Origin: Candidatus Omnitrophota bacterium
GTDB taxonomy: Bacteria > Omnitrophota > Gorgyraeia > Gygaellales > UBA12090
DNA: 52,315 nt
Reading direction: 5' to 3'
NCBI GenBank assembly: GCA_030674475.1
Contig: JAUSCZ010000035.1
Coordinates: forward strand, 138,682 to 190,996
Shown piece by piece: positions 16,735 through 25,884 of this stretch. A model generated the notes under the pieces. That model saw only the letters and a program-made list of their open reading frames with translations. It was not told the origin of the DNA and did not search any database. How positions within the stretch are numbered: the stretch's first letter is position 1; every line of letters starts with the position of its first letter. The translations under genes were made by a program, and so were the position numbers.

Positions 16735-17798
16735 ATCGCCTCAGCCATTTCCCGGGTGCCCACTGCCGTGGGGTCATCCCGGCGCTCTTTTAAGTCATAA
16801 GTTACAAATTTGCCCTGGGCGATCACCTGGCGCGTGGCTTCCTCCAGCCGGGCGGCCGCTTTTTCTTCCCCCAGGTATCTAAGCATCAAGACCCCGGAGA
16901 GGATCATTGCCGTGGGGTTAACCTTATTCAGTCCGGCATATTTTGGGGCCGAGCCGTGCACGGCCTCAAAACAGGCGATACCTTTTCCGATATTAGCTCC
17001 CGGGGCAATACCCAAGCCTCCGATTAGACCGGCGCAAAGGTCAGAAATTATGTCCCCGTAAAGATTAGGTAAAACCAGGAGATCAAAATCCTCAGGATTT
17101 TTGACTAACTGCATAGAGAGATTATCCACCAGGCAATCATTAAATTCAATTTTACCGGCGTATTCTTTAGCTATTTTTCTGGCGATAGCTAAGAATAATC
17201 CATCGCTAAACTTCATAATATTGGCCTTATGTACCGCGGTTACTTTCTTGCGCTTATTTTTTAAGGCGTAATCAAAGGCGAATTTTACCACGCGCTTAGT
17301 GGCGGTTATTGAAATAGGTTTAATGGATATCGCGGAACATTTCAGTATTTTCTTAGGTTGAAGCTTATGCAGGACATCTATAAGCTTTAGAGTCTCTTTC
17401 TTTCCCTGCTCAAACTCAATTCCGGCGTAAAGGTCTTCCGTATTCTCCCGGACTATCACCAAATCAATATTGGAATACCGGGATTTGACGCCCGGGATAG
17501 ACTTGGCCGGACGAAGACAGGCAAAAAGATTTAGCTCCTGGCGCAGGGCCACATTAACCGAGCGAAAGCCTGTCCCAATAGGGGTAATAATCGGCCCTTT
17601 TAGGGCAATTTTGTTTTTACGGACGGATTTTAAAACATAATCCGGTAAAGGGGTGCCGAATTCTTTAATCGCCAGGCTTCCGGCGATAACCTCTTCCCAT
17701 TCAAACTTTATCCCGGTTGCCTCCAGACATTGCCTGGCCGCTCTCGCCACCTCCGGGCCTATTCCATCTCCGGGAATCAGGGTTATTTTATATGGCAT
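16716..17798 (-). CDS. NAD-type isocitrate dehydrogenase (isocitrate/isopropylmalate dehydrogenase family)
   Basis: PGDGIGPEV; RENTEDLYAGIEFE; NLYGDIISDLCAGLIGGLGIAPGANIG; EAVHGSAPKYAG. Confidence 0.88.
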   Translation of the reverse strand: MPYKITLIPGDGIGPEVARAARQCLEATGIKFEWEEVIAGSLAIKEFGTPLPDYVLKSVRKNKIALKGPIITPIGTGFRSVNVALRQELNLFACLRPAKSIPGVKSRYSNIDLVIVRENTEDLYAGIEFEQGKKETLKLIDVLHKLQPKKILKCSAISIKPISITATKRVVKFAFDYALKNKRKKVTAVHKANIMKFSDGLFLAIARKIAKEYAGKIEFNDCLVDNLSMQLVKNPEDFDLLVLPNLYGDIISDLCAGLIGGLGIAPGANIGKGIACFEAVHGSAPKYAGLNKVNPTAMILSGVLMLRYLGEEKAAARLEEATRQVIAQGKFVTYDLKERRDDPTAVGTREMAEAICKRLR

Positions 17799-17842
17799 AT
17801 CATTTATGAATATCGAATAACGAACAAGGAATAATGAATCTC

Positions 17843-17876
17843 GTAGTAGGGGCGGGTTCGAACCCGCCCCTACTAC
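17843..17876. repeat. 34-bp perfect palindrome GTAGTAGGGGCGGGTTCGAACCCGCCCCTACTAC
   Basis: Exact self-reverse-complement. Confidence 0.95.
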
Positions 17877-17891
17877 ACGCTGACCACTACT

Positions 17892-18395
17892 TTATAACTC
17901 TAACTTTCCCTGATGTTTCTTAAGGTGGCGGACAATTCCTCCGTCGGCGAGCAATTTCTGCATCACCGGGGATAGCGGCTGTAGTGTAAGTGTAAGTTTT
18001 TGGCTCATATCTTCGAGAAGAGAATTATCTAAATCAATAAGAAGCGCGTCTTTTTCTTTTATCTTGGAGGTATCCGCCTGGATAAGGGGAAGCCCGATGT
18101 TAAAACCGTTACGATAAAAAATCCGGGCAAAGGACTTAGCCACCACGCACACGATTCCCGATTCCTTGATAACCAAAGGAGCCTGCTCACGGGATGAACC
18201 CATCCCGAAATTCTCACCGGCCACGATTACGGAAAGGCCGGGTTTTAATTTCTGGGGGAACTCGGGGTCAATATCCTCCATAATATGCTTGGCCAATTCC
18301 TTCACATCGGTAATGGAAAACTTATACCTGCCCGAGATTATAAAATCGGTGTTGATATTATCACCCAATAAAACCGCCTCGCCCTGTATCTTCAT
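17892..18395 (-). CDS. Aconitase/3-isopropylmalate dehydratase small-subunit-like (LeuD family)
   Basis: GDNINTDFIISGRY; GENFGMGSSREQAP; SFARIFYRNGFNIGLP. Confidence 0.88.
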   Translation of the reverse strand: MKIQGEAVLLGDNINTDFIISGRYKFSITDVKELAKHIMEDIDPEFPQKLKPGLSVIVAGENFGMGSSREQAPLVIKESGIVCVVAKSFARIFYRNGFNIGLPLIQADTSKIKEKDALLIDLDNSLLEDMSQKLTLTLQPLSPVMQKLLADGGIVRHLKKHQGKLEL

Positions 18396-18530
18396 ATTCT
18401 CTCGCTATCTTTAGAAATTCTTTGCGTCTTTGCAACCGCTGAAACGCTGAATTAATAGGATAAATTACTCTGCGCCTCAGCGGAAACATTTATTTTCAAA
18501 AAACATTCTGCGTTCTCTGCGATTCCGCGG

Positions 18531-19577
18531 TTACAAATTCCTGAATTCATCCGGATGTTTGGCCTTCTCTAAAGCCACCTCTAAGCTAATCTGGTTATTC
18601 TGAAACAACTCCTTAAGCGACTTATCCATAGTCTTCATCCCAAACTGCGCTCCGGTCTGCATCAAGGTGGGGATTTGCTCAATCTCCTGTTCACGGATTA
18701 AATTGCGGATACCCGGAGTTGCCACCATAATCTCAGTTGCCATCACCCTGCCTTTACCGCTGATATGGGGAAGCAGAAGTTGAGAAAGTACCGCCTGAAG
18801 GCAATCGGCAAGCTGTAATTTTATCTGGGTTTGCTGATTAGCGGGAAAAACATCAATAATCCTCTGGATGGTCTGCGGGGCATTCGGAGTATGCAAAGTA
18901 GCTAAAACCAAATGCCCGGTCTCTGCCGCGGTAAGGGCGGTAGAAATAGTTTCCAAATCCCGCATCTCACCCACGATGATGACATTAGGGTCCTCACGCA
19001 GGGAATGGCGCAGGGCGCTGGCAAAAGACTTGGTATCCGAAAAAATCTCGCGTTGTTTAATAATGCTTTTTTTATTACTGTGGAGAAATTCTATCGGGTC
19101 TTCAATAGATATAATCAAAGCCTCTTTCTCCCGATTGATTAAATCCACCATCGCGGCTAAAGTAGTTGTCTTACCTACACCGGTTGGGCCGGTAACCAAA
19201 ACCAATCCATTAGGCTTACGCGCCAGGGTCTCATAGATTGGCGGAAGCCTCAAACTTTCGAAAGTAGGGATGACCAGAGGGATTCTCCTTAAGGCCGCTT
19301 CCACTGAACCCCTTTGCATATGCACATTCACCCGAAAACGGTCCAAATCAGGCAGGGCCAGAGAAAAATCCAGCTCCAGCTCCCGCTCAAACTCCGTCTT
19401 CTGCATATCAGTAAGCACGCTGTAAATAAGCCGCTTAAGATCATCCTTGGACAACGGTTCTCCGCTGGTTCTCCGCAAAGCTCCGTCAATGCGTAATAGA
19501 GGCGGCTCATTCTCGGTAAAATGCAGATCAGAAGCCTTTTTTTCTATAACTAACTTTAAAAGTTCCCGGATTTCCAT
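18531..19577 (-). CDS. pilT: Type IV pilus retraction ATPase PilT
   Basis: ASDLHF; GPTGVGKTTTLA Walker A; HSLREDPNVIIVGEMRDLETISTALTAAETGHLVLATLHT. Confidence 0.95.
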   Translation of the reverse strand: MEIRELLKLVIEKKASDLHFTENEPPLLRIDGALRRTSGEPLSKDDLKRLIYSVLTDMQKTEFERELELDFSLALPDLDRFRVNVHMQRGSVEAALRRIPLVIPTFESLRLPPIYETLARKPNGLVLVTGPTGVGKTTTLAAMVDLINREKEALIISIEDPIEFLHSNKKSIIKQREIFSDTKSFASALRHSLREDPNVIIVGEMRDLETISTALTAAETGHLVLATLHTPNAPQTIQRIIDVFPANQQTQIKLQLADCLQAVLSQLLLPHISGKGRVMATEIMVATPGIRNLIREQEIEQIPTLMQTGAQFGMKTMDKSLKELFQNNQISLEVALEKAKHPDEFRNL

Positions 19578-19607
19578 AGCTCTTCTCCTATGTCAAAAAT
19601 AGTGTTT

Positions 19608-19670
19608 CGTTTACCGTGTGCCGTGTACCGTTCACCGTATCGGTAAACGGTTAGCGGTTAACGGTAAACG
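19608..19670. repeat. Mirrored 7-nt repeat hairpin: (CGTTTAC CGTGTGC CGTGTAC CGTTCAC CG)/(CG GTAAACG GTTAGCG GTTAACG GTAAACG)
   Basis: Four 7-nt units per arm, opposite orientations. Confidence 0.9.
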
Positions 19671-19695
19671 CAGCATTCATCAGTGCTCATCTGTG

Positions 19696-20952
19696 TTATT
19701 TGAGATATTTCCTGGGATCAGCAATTTTGCCTTCGATAGCCGAAGCCGCTACTGTGGCCGGTGACCCAAGGTAAATAAAGGCTTTAGGATTACCCATCCG
19801 GCCTAGAAAATTACGGTTGGCCGTGGAAATAACCACCTCTCCATCCGCGGGCACGCCTTGATGCGTTCCCACGCAGGGCCCGCATCCCGGATTAAGCACC
19901 ACTGCCCCGGCATCAATAAAAACCTCCAGGTATCCCCGCTTTAAAGCCTCTATATATATTTCCCGGGAAGCCGGGGCAACTACCAGCTTAATTCCTTTCC
20001 CTACCTTTCTTCCTTTTAATATTTTTGCCGCTATCTCTAAATCTTCCAGCCGGCCATTGGTACAGGTTCCGATAAAGGCCTCATTAATAGCCGTGCCTTT
20101 AACCTCTTCAACTCTGGCGTAATTATCCACACTATGCGGCCTAGCCACGCCGGGAACCATCTTAGAGGCGTCGTATTCCTTCACCAGGCAATAGTGAGCG
20201 TTTTTGTCCGCGGAGTATATCTTATATTTCTTATTGGTCCTTTTACTTAACCACTTCTTCACCTTATCGTCAACCGGGGTAAAGCCGCACTTTGCCCCTA
20301 ATTCCACCACCATATTACAGATAGTAAATCTGCCTTCTAAGCTTAAAGAATCTATTGTCTGGCCGTAAAATTCTAAGGCCATATAGGTGGCTCCGTTAGC
20401 AGTCAAGTCTCCGGCAATATGCAAAATTAAATCTTTGGCTAATACCCCTCGAGGAAGCCTGCCGTTAACTATTATCTTGGCGGTCCGGGGCACTTTAAAC
20501 CAGTTTTTCCCGGTAGCTAAGGCTATTGCCAAATCAGTTGAGCCTACCCCGGTAGCTAAGGCTCCTAAAGCCCCGTAAGTGCAGGTGTGCGAATCCGCGC
20601 CCAAAACCAGATACCCGGGAAGGATATGGCCTTGCTCAGGAATTACCTGATGACATATTCCACAGTTTATATCGTATAAATGAACACCCTGCTCTCGGGC
20701 GAAATCGCGCATCTTCTTCTGCACAGTCGAAGCGCCCTGATTAGGGGCCGGTGAATTATGGTCAATCACCATGCAAAATTTCTTTTTATCAAAAACCTTG
20801 TCTACCCCAAGCTCCTTAATCCGGTCAATAATAATAGAGCTGGTACCGTCCTGGCCAAAACAAAAATCTACTTTACAAACAGCAAAATCATCGCTTTTAA
20901 GATCGTATCCGGCGCGCGCGCTTAAGATTTTTTCGGCAATTGTTTTATCCAT
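19696..20952 (-). CDS. Aconitase-family large subunit (LeuC/homoaconitase-type, 418 aa)
   Basis: VIDHNSPAP; GADSHTCTYGALGALATGVGSTD; IGTCTNGRLEDLE; NPGCGPCVGTHQGVPADGE (Fe-S ligands). Confidence 0.9.
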   Translation of the reverse strand: MDKTIAEKILSARAGYDLKSDDFAVCKVDFCFGQDGTSSIIIDRIKELGVDKVFDKKKFCMVIDHNSPAPNQGASTVQKKMRDFAREQGVHLYDINCGICHQVIPEQGHILPGYLVLGADSHTCTYGALGALATGVGSTDLAIALATGKNWFKVPRTAKIIVNGRLPRGVLAKDLILHIAGDLTANGATYMALEFYGQTIDSLSLEGRFTICNMVVELGAKCGFTPVDDKVKKWLSKRTNKKYKIYSADKNAHYCLVKEYDASKMVPGVARPHSVDNYARVEEVKGTAINEAFIGTCTNGRLEDLEIAAKILKGRKVGKGIKLVVAPASREIYIEALKRGYLEVFIDAGAVVLNPGCGPCVGTHQGVPADGEVVISTANRNFLGRMGNPKAFIYLGSPATVAASAIEGKIADPRKYLK

Positions 20953-21013
20953 TTCAACGAGTTCCCTTTTTCATCAAGCGAGTTGAACCCGCCAACGCTT
21001 TGTGGCGGGTAAA

Positions 21014-22177
21014 TCATATCTTCTTTAACCAGCTTTCCAGTTTATCTATTCCTTTTTTGATGGTATCTAAATTCAAGGCAAAGCTCAAACGGATATACTC
21101 ATCACAGCCAAAGCCATCCCCGGGGATCACCGCCACCTGAGCCTCATTCAAAAGGCGCGTTGAGAAATCCTGGGATTTGAGGCCGGTTTTGGAGATATCG
21201 CAGAAAAGATAAAACGCCCCCGCGGGGCGGACATAACTTAAAGAAGGGATTTTATCTATCCGGCTGATCAGGTAATCCCGCCTCACCTGAAATTCCTCGC
21301 GCATCTTTTTGGTCCATTCATCCGGATAAGTCAAGGCCGAAAGAGCGGCCTTTTGCGAGATTGAACAAGGGTTAGAGGTAGAATGATCCTGAAGATTTTT
21401 CACCGCCTCTGCCAGTTCAAGCGGCCCGGCGAAATAACCGATACGCCAGCCGGTCATCGAATAGGCCTTAGATACGCCGTTTACGGTAAAGGCGCGCTTA
21501 TAGATTTCGCTATTCAGACTAGCGATTGAGATATGCTTCAAGCCGTCATATATTAATTTTTCGTATATCTCATCAGAGATAACATATATATTACGCGCGA
21601 CGCACAAGTCAGCGATATCCTCCAACTCCTGGCGATCATAGACCGCTCCGGTCGGATTAGAGGGGCTGTTAAGAATCAGCAGTTTTGTTTGCGCGCGCAG
21701 GGCTTCTTTGATTTCCTTAGCGGTAATCTTGAAAGAATTTTCTTTCCTTCCTTGAATAAAGCGGCTTACCCCGCCGGCAAGCTTAACCATTTCCGGATAG
21801 CTCACCCAGTAAGGCAGGCCCATGATAACTTCATCACCTTCATTAATAAGCGCCAATATGATATTGAACAGGCAGTGCTTGGCCCCCGAGCACACAATAA
21901 TCTGCTCCGGAGAATACTGAAGATTATTTTCTTTCTTGAATTTTTCCTGGATGGCTTTCTTTAATTCTGGCGTGCCGGTAGAAGGGGTATATTTGGTAAA
22001 TCCGCTTCGAATAGCCTCAATAGCTGAGGCCTTAATAAAATCCGGGGTGTCAAAATCAGGTTCACCCGCGCCAAAACTCACCACATCTAAACCTTCCAGA
22101 CGCAGTTTATTGGCTAAAGCGGTAATCCGTAAGGTGGAGGAAGGACTCAAATCTTTAACTCTATTGGAAAGAAACAT
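21014..22177 (-). CDS. Class I aminotransferase (aspartate aminotransferase-like)
   Basis: SFGAGEPDFDTPDFIK; NSPSNPTGAVY; SKAYSMTGWRIGY PLP-lysine motif. Confidence 0.92.
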   Translation of the reverse strand: MFLSNRVKDLSPSSTLRITALANKLRLEGLDVVSFGAGEPDFDTPDFIKASAIEAIRSGFTKYTPSTGTPELKKAIQEKFKKENNLQYSPEQIIVCSGAKHCLFNIILALINEGDEVIMGLPYWVSYPEMVKLAGGVSRFIQGRKENSFKITAKEIKEALRAQTKLLILNSPSNPTGAVYDRQELEDIADLCVARNIYVISDEIYEKLIYDGLKHISIASLNSEIYKRAFTVNGVSKAYSMTGWRIGYFAGPLELAEAVKNLQDHSTSNPCSISQKAALSALTYPDEWTKKMREEFQVRRDYLISRIDKIPSLSYVRPAGAFYLFCDISKTGLKSQDFSTRLLNEAQVAVIPGDGFGCDEYIRLSFALNLDTIKKGIDKLESWLKKI

Positions 22178-22186
22178 TATAAAAAA

Positions 22187-22255
22187 TAGTTTATAGCTGA
22201 TAGCTTACGGTTGATAGCAATAAAAACAAACTATAAACTATAAACTATAAACTAT
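22187..22255. repeat. Mirrored heptamer element: TAGTTTA TAGCTGA TAGCTTA CGGTTGA TAGC ... (AACTATA)x3 AACTATT
   Basis: 7-nt periodicity in both arms, abuts the rplQ stop codon. Confidence 0.85.
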
Positions 22256-22791
22256 TAAAGGGAGTCTCTTTCTTTCTTAAAGAAACCGCGCAGGCCTCCG
22301 AAGAATTTCTTAGAAGGTTCTTTTTTCTCGGGCGCTTTGGGTTTTTCTTCAACTTTATGGGCATGCGGCTTTTCTTCAGGATGCGCCGGATGCGGCAAAG
22401 ATACCGCTGAGTGCTTTTGTTTTTTCGGCTTAACTGATTTCTCGGTAAGCTCTAAAATAGCCATCTGCGCGCCGTCTCCCCGGCGAGAACCTAATTTCAA
22501 AACCCGGGTATAACCGCTGTTTTTATCCTTGAATAAAGACGCGGTCTCGGTAAATAGCCGCTTGACCAATTTGTGGTCGCAAAGCGTCTTATAGGCCTGA
22601 CGCCTGGCGGCAAGTGTTTGACTTTTAGCCAAGGTTATCAAATGCTCAACTATAGAGGCGGCAGCCTTAGCCTTATCATGGGTAGTCTTTATAGACTGAT
22701 TTATGATTAGGGCGCGAGCCATGGAATTAAGGGTAGCTTTTCTATAACTGCTGAATCTTCCAAAACGATTAGTTTTTATTTTATGTCGCAT
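22255..22791 (-). CDS. rplQ: Ribosomal protein L17 with about 60-aa Lys/Pro/His-rich C-terminal extension
   Basis: MRHKIKTNRFGRFSSYRKATLNSMARALIINQSIKTTHDKAKAA; extension KPKKQKHSAVSLPHPAHPEEKPHAHKVEEKPKAPEKK... Confidence 0.93.
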   Translation of the reverse strand: MRHKIKTNRFGRFSSYRKATLNSMARALIINQSIKTTHDKAKAAASIVEHLITLAKSQTLAARRQAYKTLCDHKLVKRLFTETASLFKDKNSGYTRVLKLGSRRGDGAQMAILELTEKSVKPKKQKHSAVSLPHPAHPEEKPHAHKVEEKPKAPEKKEPSKKFFGGLRGFFKKERDSL

Positions 22792-22811
22792 ACGCCCTCG
22801 CTTTGCTCGGG

Positions 22812-22850
22812 AGTAACCAGAGGCCAGATTTTTTCTGGTTATTGGTTACT
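22812..22850. repeat. AGTAACC/GGTTACT heptamer hairpin, 2+2 units
   Basis: AGTAACC AGAGGCC AG ATTTTTT CT GGTTATT GGTTACT. Confidence 0.9.
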
Positions 22851-23838
22851 TCTGTTTTAACTTCTTCAAATCAATCTTCATCCCCATGCTAAGACCCATG
22901 CCGGCAAGCAGTTCCTTAACCTCAGTTAAAGATTTCCTTCCGAAATTACGCAGAGACAACATTTCATCTTCGGTCTTCTTAACCAAATCAGAAATTAACT
23001 TAATCCCTTCCTCCCTAAAACAGTTGGATGATCTCACTGAAAGCTCTAATTCTGAGATAGGAAGCCTTAACTTCTCATAGAAGGAAATTTCCTCAGAGCT
23101 CATCTGCGGCTCTTCCTCTATCTCTTCTTCGGGAAGTTTACCGAATCCCACAAACACATCCAGATGTCTTTGCAGGATATTCGAGGCGTAAAGAAGGGCA
23201 TCTTTAGGATTCATCGCCCCATTAGTCCAAATCTCCAGGATTAAACGATCGTAATCAGTCCTCTGGCCGACGCGGGTATTTTCAGTAGAGAAAGCTACCT
23301 TGATTACGGGGCTAAATATGGAATCAATGGCGATAACTCCGATGGGTTGATCTTCTTTCTTATTTAATTCCGCGGAATAATAACCCCTGCCCTTAGCCAC
23401 TTCCATTTCCAACGAAAAATCTACATCGCGGGTCAAAGCGGCGATATGCAGATCACGGTTAATTACCTCTATAGTCTCATCGGTTTCTATATCTTTGGCG
23501 GTTATATTCCCCTTCTTGTTCTTCTTGATGCTGATCGTCTTGGGAGTCTTTGAATTAGAACGAAGCACCAGCCTCTTGATGTTTAATATAATCTCCGTCA
23601 CATCTTCGGCGACTCCCGGGATAACGGTAAACTCATGCTGAACCTGGGCAAATCTGACGCTGGTAACCGCCGCTCCTTCTATAGAAGACAGAAGCATTCT
23701 TCTTAAAGAATTTCCTAAGGTAACTCCGTATCCTCTCTCAAAAGGCTCGGCGCTGAATTTACCGTAAGTATTAGTATAGGTAGACTCATCGCACTCAAGC
23801 CTTTTGGGCATCTGGAAATCTCTCCATTTAATTCCCAT
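22846..23838 (-). CDS. rpoA: RNA polymerase alpha subunit
   Basis: FERGYGVTLGNSLRRMLLSSIEGAAVTSVR; C-terminal domain LRNFGRKSLTEVKELL. Confidence 0.96.
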   Translation of the reverse strand: MGIKWRDFQMPKRLECDESTYTNTYGKFSAEPFERGYGVTLGNSLRRMLLSSIEGAAVTSVRFAQVQHEFTVIPGVAEDVTEIILNIKRLVLRSNSKTPKTISIKKNKKGNITAKDIETDETIEVINRDLHIAALTRDVDFSLEMEVAKGRGYYSAELNKKEDQPIGVIAIDSIFSPVIKVAFSTENTRVGQRTDYDRLILEIWTNGAMNPKDALLYASNILQRHLDVFVGFGKLPEEEIEEEPQMSSEEISFYEKLRLPISELELSVRSSNCFREEGIKLISDLVKKTEDEMLSLRNFGRKSLTEVKELLAGMGLSMGMKIDLKKLKQK

Positions 23839-23867
23839 ATCTTTACTCCTCGCTTTTTGTAATTTTA

Positions 23868-24503
23868 TTACTTAGAATATAACTCCACTATCAGCTGTTC
23901 TTCAATCGGCATACGGATGTCTTCTTTCTCCGGAAGCCGCAATACCTTGGCGGAAAACTTTTCCCCATCCACGCCAAGCCAGGCAGGCCTGGAGCGCTCA
24001 GCGGCGATTTTCAAATTCTGGCGTAAAATTTCCAACCCTTTTGATTTGGCCTTAATCTCTATCTCATCGCCGCTTTTAATCGAATAAGAAGGCACGGTAA
24101 CCCTCTGACGATTAACTTTTGTCCAGCCATGGGATACCATTTGCCGGGCCTGATCCCGGGAAAGAGCAAAACCCGCCTGATACAACACATTGTCTAAACG
24201 TCTTTCCAGAAGCTGTAAAAGTATCTTTCCGGTAATACCCTTAGTCCGGGAAGCAATGCTGAAATAACGTTTAAACTGTTTTTCCAGCACCCCATACATT
24301 CTTTTCACCTTCTGCTTTTCCCTTAACTGCACGCCGTAGTTGGAAAGCTTGCCCCCCCTTTTTCCTCCGGCGCCATGCTGGCCGGGAGCATAAGCCCTTC
24401 TACTAAGAGCGCATTTTTCAGTATAGCAGCGCGTTCCTTTAAGAAACAGCTTCAACCCTTCCCTGCGACACAATCTGCAATCCGCACCTGTATATCTTGC
24501 CAT
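23868..24503 (-). CDS. rpsD: Ribosomal protein S4
   Basis: [50 protein letters not shown]. Confidence 0.96.
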   Translation of the reverse strand: MARYTGADCRLCRREGLKLFLKGTRCYTEKCALSRRAYAPGQHGAGGKRGGKLSNYGVQLREKQKVKRMYGVLEKQFKRYFSIASRTKGITGKILLQLLERRLDNVLYQAGFALSRDQARQMVSHGWTKVNRQRVTVPSYSIKSGDEIEIKAKSKGLEILRQNLKIAAERSRPAWLGVDGEKFSAKVLRLPEKEDIRMPIEEQLIVELYSK

Positions 24504-24508
24504 GAATA

Positions 24509-24898
24509 TTATACTCTCCTCTTCTTTTTAGGACGGCACCCGTTATGGGGCATAGGCGTAGTATCTTTAATTAAAGTTATATTTAATCCGGCTGCCTGCA
24601 ATGCCCTAATCGCGGATTCTCTTCCTGAACCCGGACCCTTAACATAAACCTCCAAGTCCTTCATTCCGACATCCCTGGCCTTCTTGGCGGCATCGGTAGC
24701 GGCTATCTGGGCCGCGAAAGGAGTGGCCTTTTTAGAACCGCTGAATCCCACTATCCCGGGGGTAGACCACACCAAAACATTACCCTGCTTATCTGTAATA
24801 CTGATAATGGTGTTATTAAAGCTTGCCAATATATACGCCACTCCCTGAGTGATTCCCCTGGCTATCTTCTTTTTTCTTGCCTTATCTTTTGTTGCCAT
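24509..24898 (-). CDS. rpsK: Ribosomal protein S11
   Basis: [43 protein letters not shown]. Confidence 0.96.
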   Translation of the reverse strand: MATKDKARKKKIARGITQGVAYILASFNNTIISITDKQGNVLVWSTPGIVGFSGSKKATPFAAQIAATDAAKKARDVGMKDLEVYVKGPGSGRESAIRALQAAGLNITLIKDTTPMPHNGCRPKKKRRV

Positions 24899-24951
24899 TT
24901 TACCTCACTTTATTCTGGCGATTAACTATAAACTATAAACTAATTATAAGC

Positions 24952-25356
24952 TTATTTGGCCTTGGCCGCCCTTGGTTCTTCTTTTTTCTTTACTGCCGAG
25001 TGTCCGCCTTTACGCGGACCCTTGCGGGTGCGAGCGTTGGTCTTGGTTCGCTGCCCTCTTACCGGAAGGCCTTTCTTATGCCTCAGGCCTCTCCAGGATC
25101 CGATATCCATCAAACGTTTGATATTGGCGGAAATCTCGCGGCGCAAATCTCCTTCAACCTTATATCCGCTTTTCTGAATATAATTATTGATCCTGGAAAC
25201 CTCCTCTTCCGTCAAATCCTTAGTCCGCTTATTGATGTCTATGTTAACTTCTTTCAAAATCTTATTTGACAATGCCCTTCCAATGCCAAAAAGATACATA
25301 AGGGCAATTTCAACGCGTTTTTCCTTAGGTAGGTCTACTCCTAGAATTCTGGCCAT
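24952..25356 (-). CDS. rpsM: Ribosomal protein S13
   Basis: [51 protein letters not shown]. Confidence 0.96.
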   Translation of the reverse strand: MARILGVDLPKEKRVEIALMYLFGIGRALSNKILKEVNIDINKRTKDLTEEEVSRINNYIQKSGYKVEGDLRREISANIKRLMDIGSWRGLRHKKGLPVRGQRTKTNARTRKGPRKGGHSAVKKKEEPRAAKAK

Positions 25357-25369
25357 TTTACCTCACTCC

Positions 25370-25456
25370 GTTCGGTAGATTACAGAGAACAGTTTACAGA
25401 GAACAGAAAGATAATTCTCATTACTATAAACCATAAACTATCAACTATAAGCTAAC
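25370..25456. repeat. Hybrid heptamer element in the rpmJ-rpsM junction (ACAGAGA/ACAGTTT units then AACTATA-like units)
   Basis: gattacagagaacagtttacagagaacag ... ctataaaccataaactatcaactata. Confidence 0.75.
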
Positions 25457-25570
25457 TTATCCCTGTCTCTGTTTATGTTTAGGATTAGTGCAGATAACCC
25501 TTACTACTCCGCATCGCTTAATTATTTTACAGCGGTCGCAAATTCTCTTTACTGAAGATTTTACTTTCAC
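25457..25570 (-). CDS. rpmJ: Ribosomal protein L36 (GTG start; absent from the ORF track)
   Basis: Own translation: [37 protein letters not shown]. Confidence 0.93.
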   Translation of the reverse strand: MKVKSSVKRICDRCKIIKRCGVVRVICTNPKHKQRQG

Positions 25571-25650
25571 TGCGCACTTCCTTTTCTAATTAGTTCTTAC
25601 TGAAAAAACCATCAAGAATTTAGTTTCCAGGATTTTTCAGTGGAAACTAA

Positions 25651-25869
25651 TCATTTCACCCTAAAAGTTATCCTGCCTTTGGTTAAATCGTAAGGTGATA
25701 ATTCCATTTTTACTTTATCACCGGGAAGAATCCGAATAAAGTGCATCCGCATCTTACCTGAGACATGGGCTAAAACAACATGGCCATTTTCCAATTCCAC
25801 TCTAAACATCGCGTTCGGCAAAGATTCTTTTACTACCCCCTCAACCTCAATCGCTTCTTCTTTGGCCAT
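25651..25869 (-). CDS. infA: Translation initiation factor IF-1
   Basis: [60 protein letters not shown]. Confidence 0.96.
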   Translation of the reverse strand: MAKEEAIEVEGVVKESLPNAMFRVELENGHVVLAHVSGKMRMHFIRILPGDKVKMELSPYDLTKGRITFRVK

Positions 25870-25884
25870 TTTACGTTTTACGGA

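Noticed and set aside
19696-20952. Naming the large subunit leuC or acnA
   Set aside because: Sequence family covers isopropylmalate dehydratase, homoaconitase and aconitase activities. Context favours aconitase-like but is not decisive.
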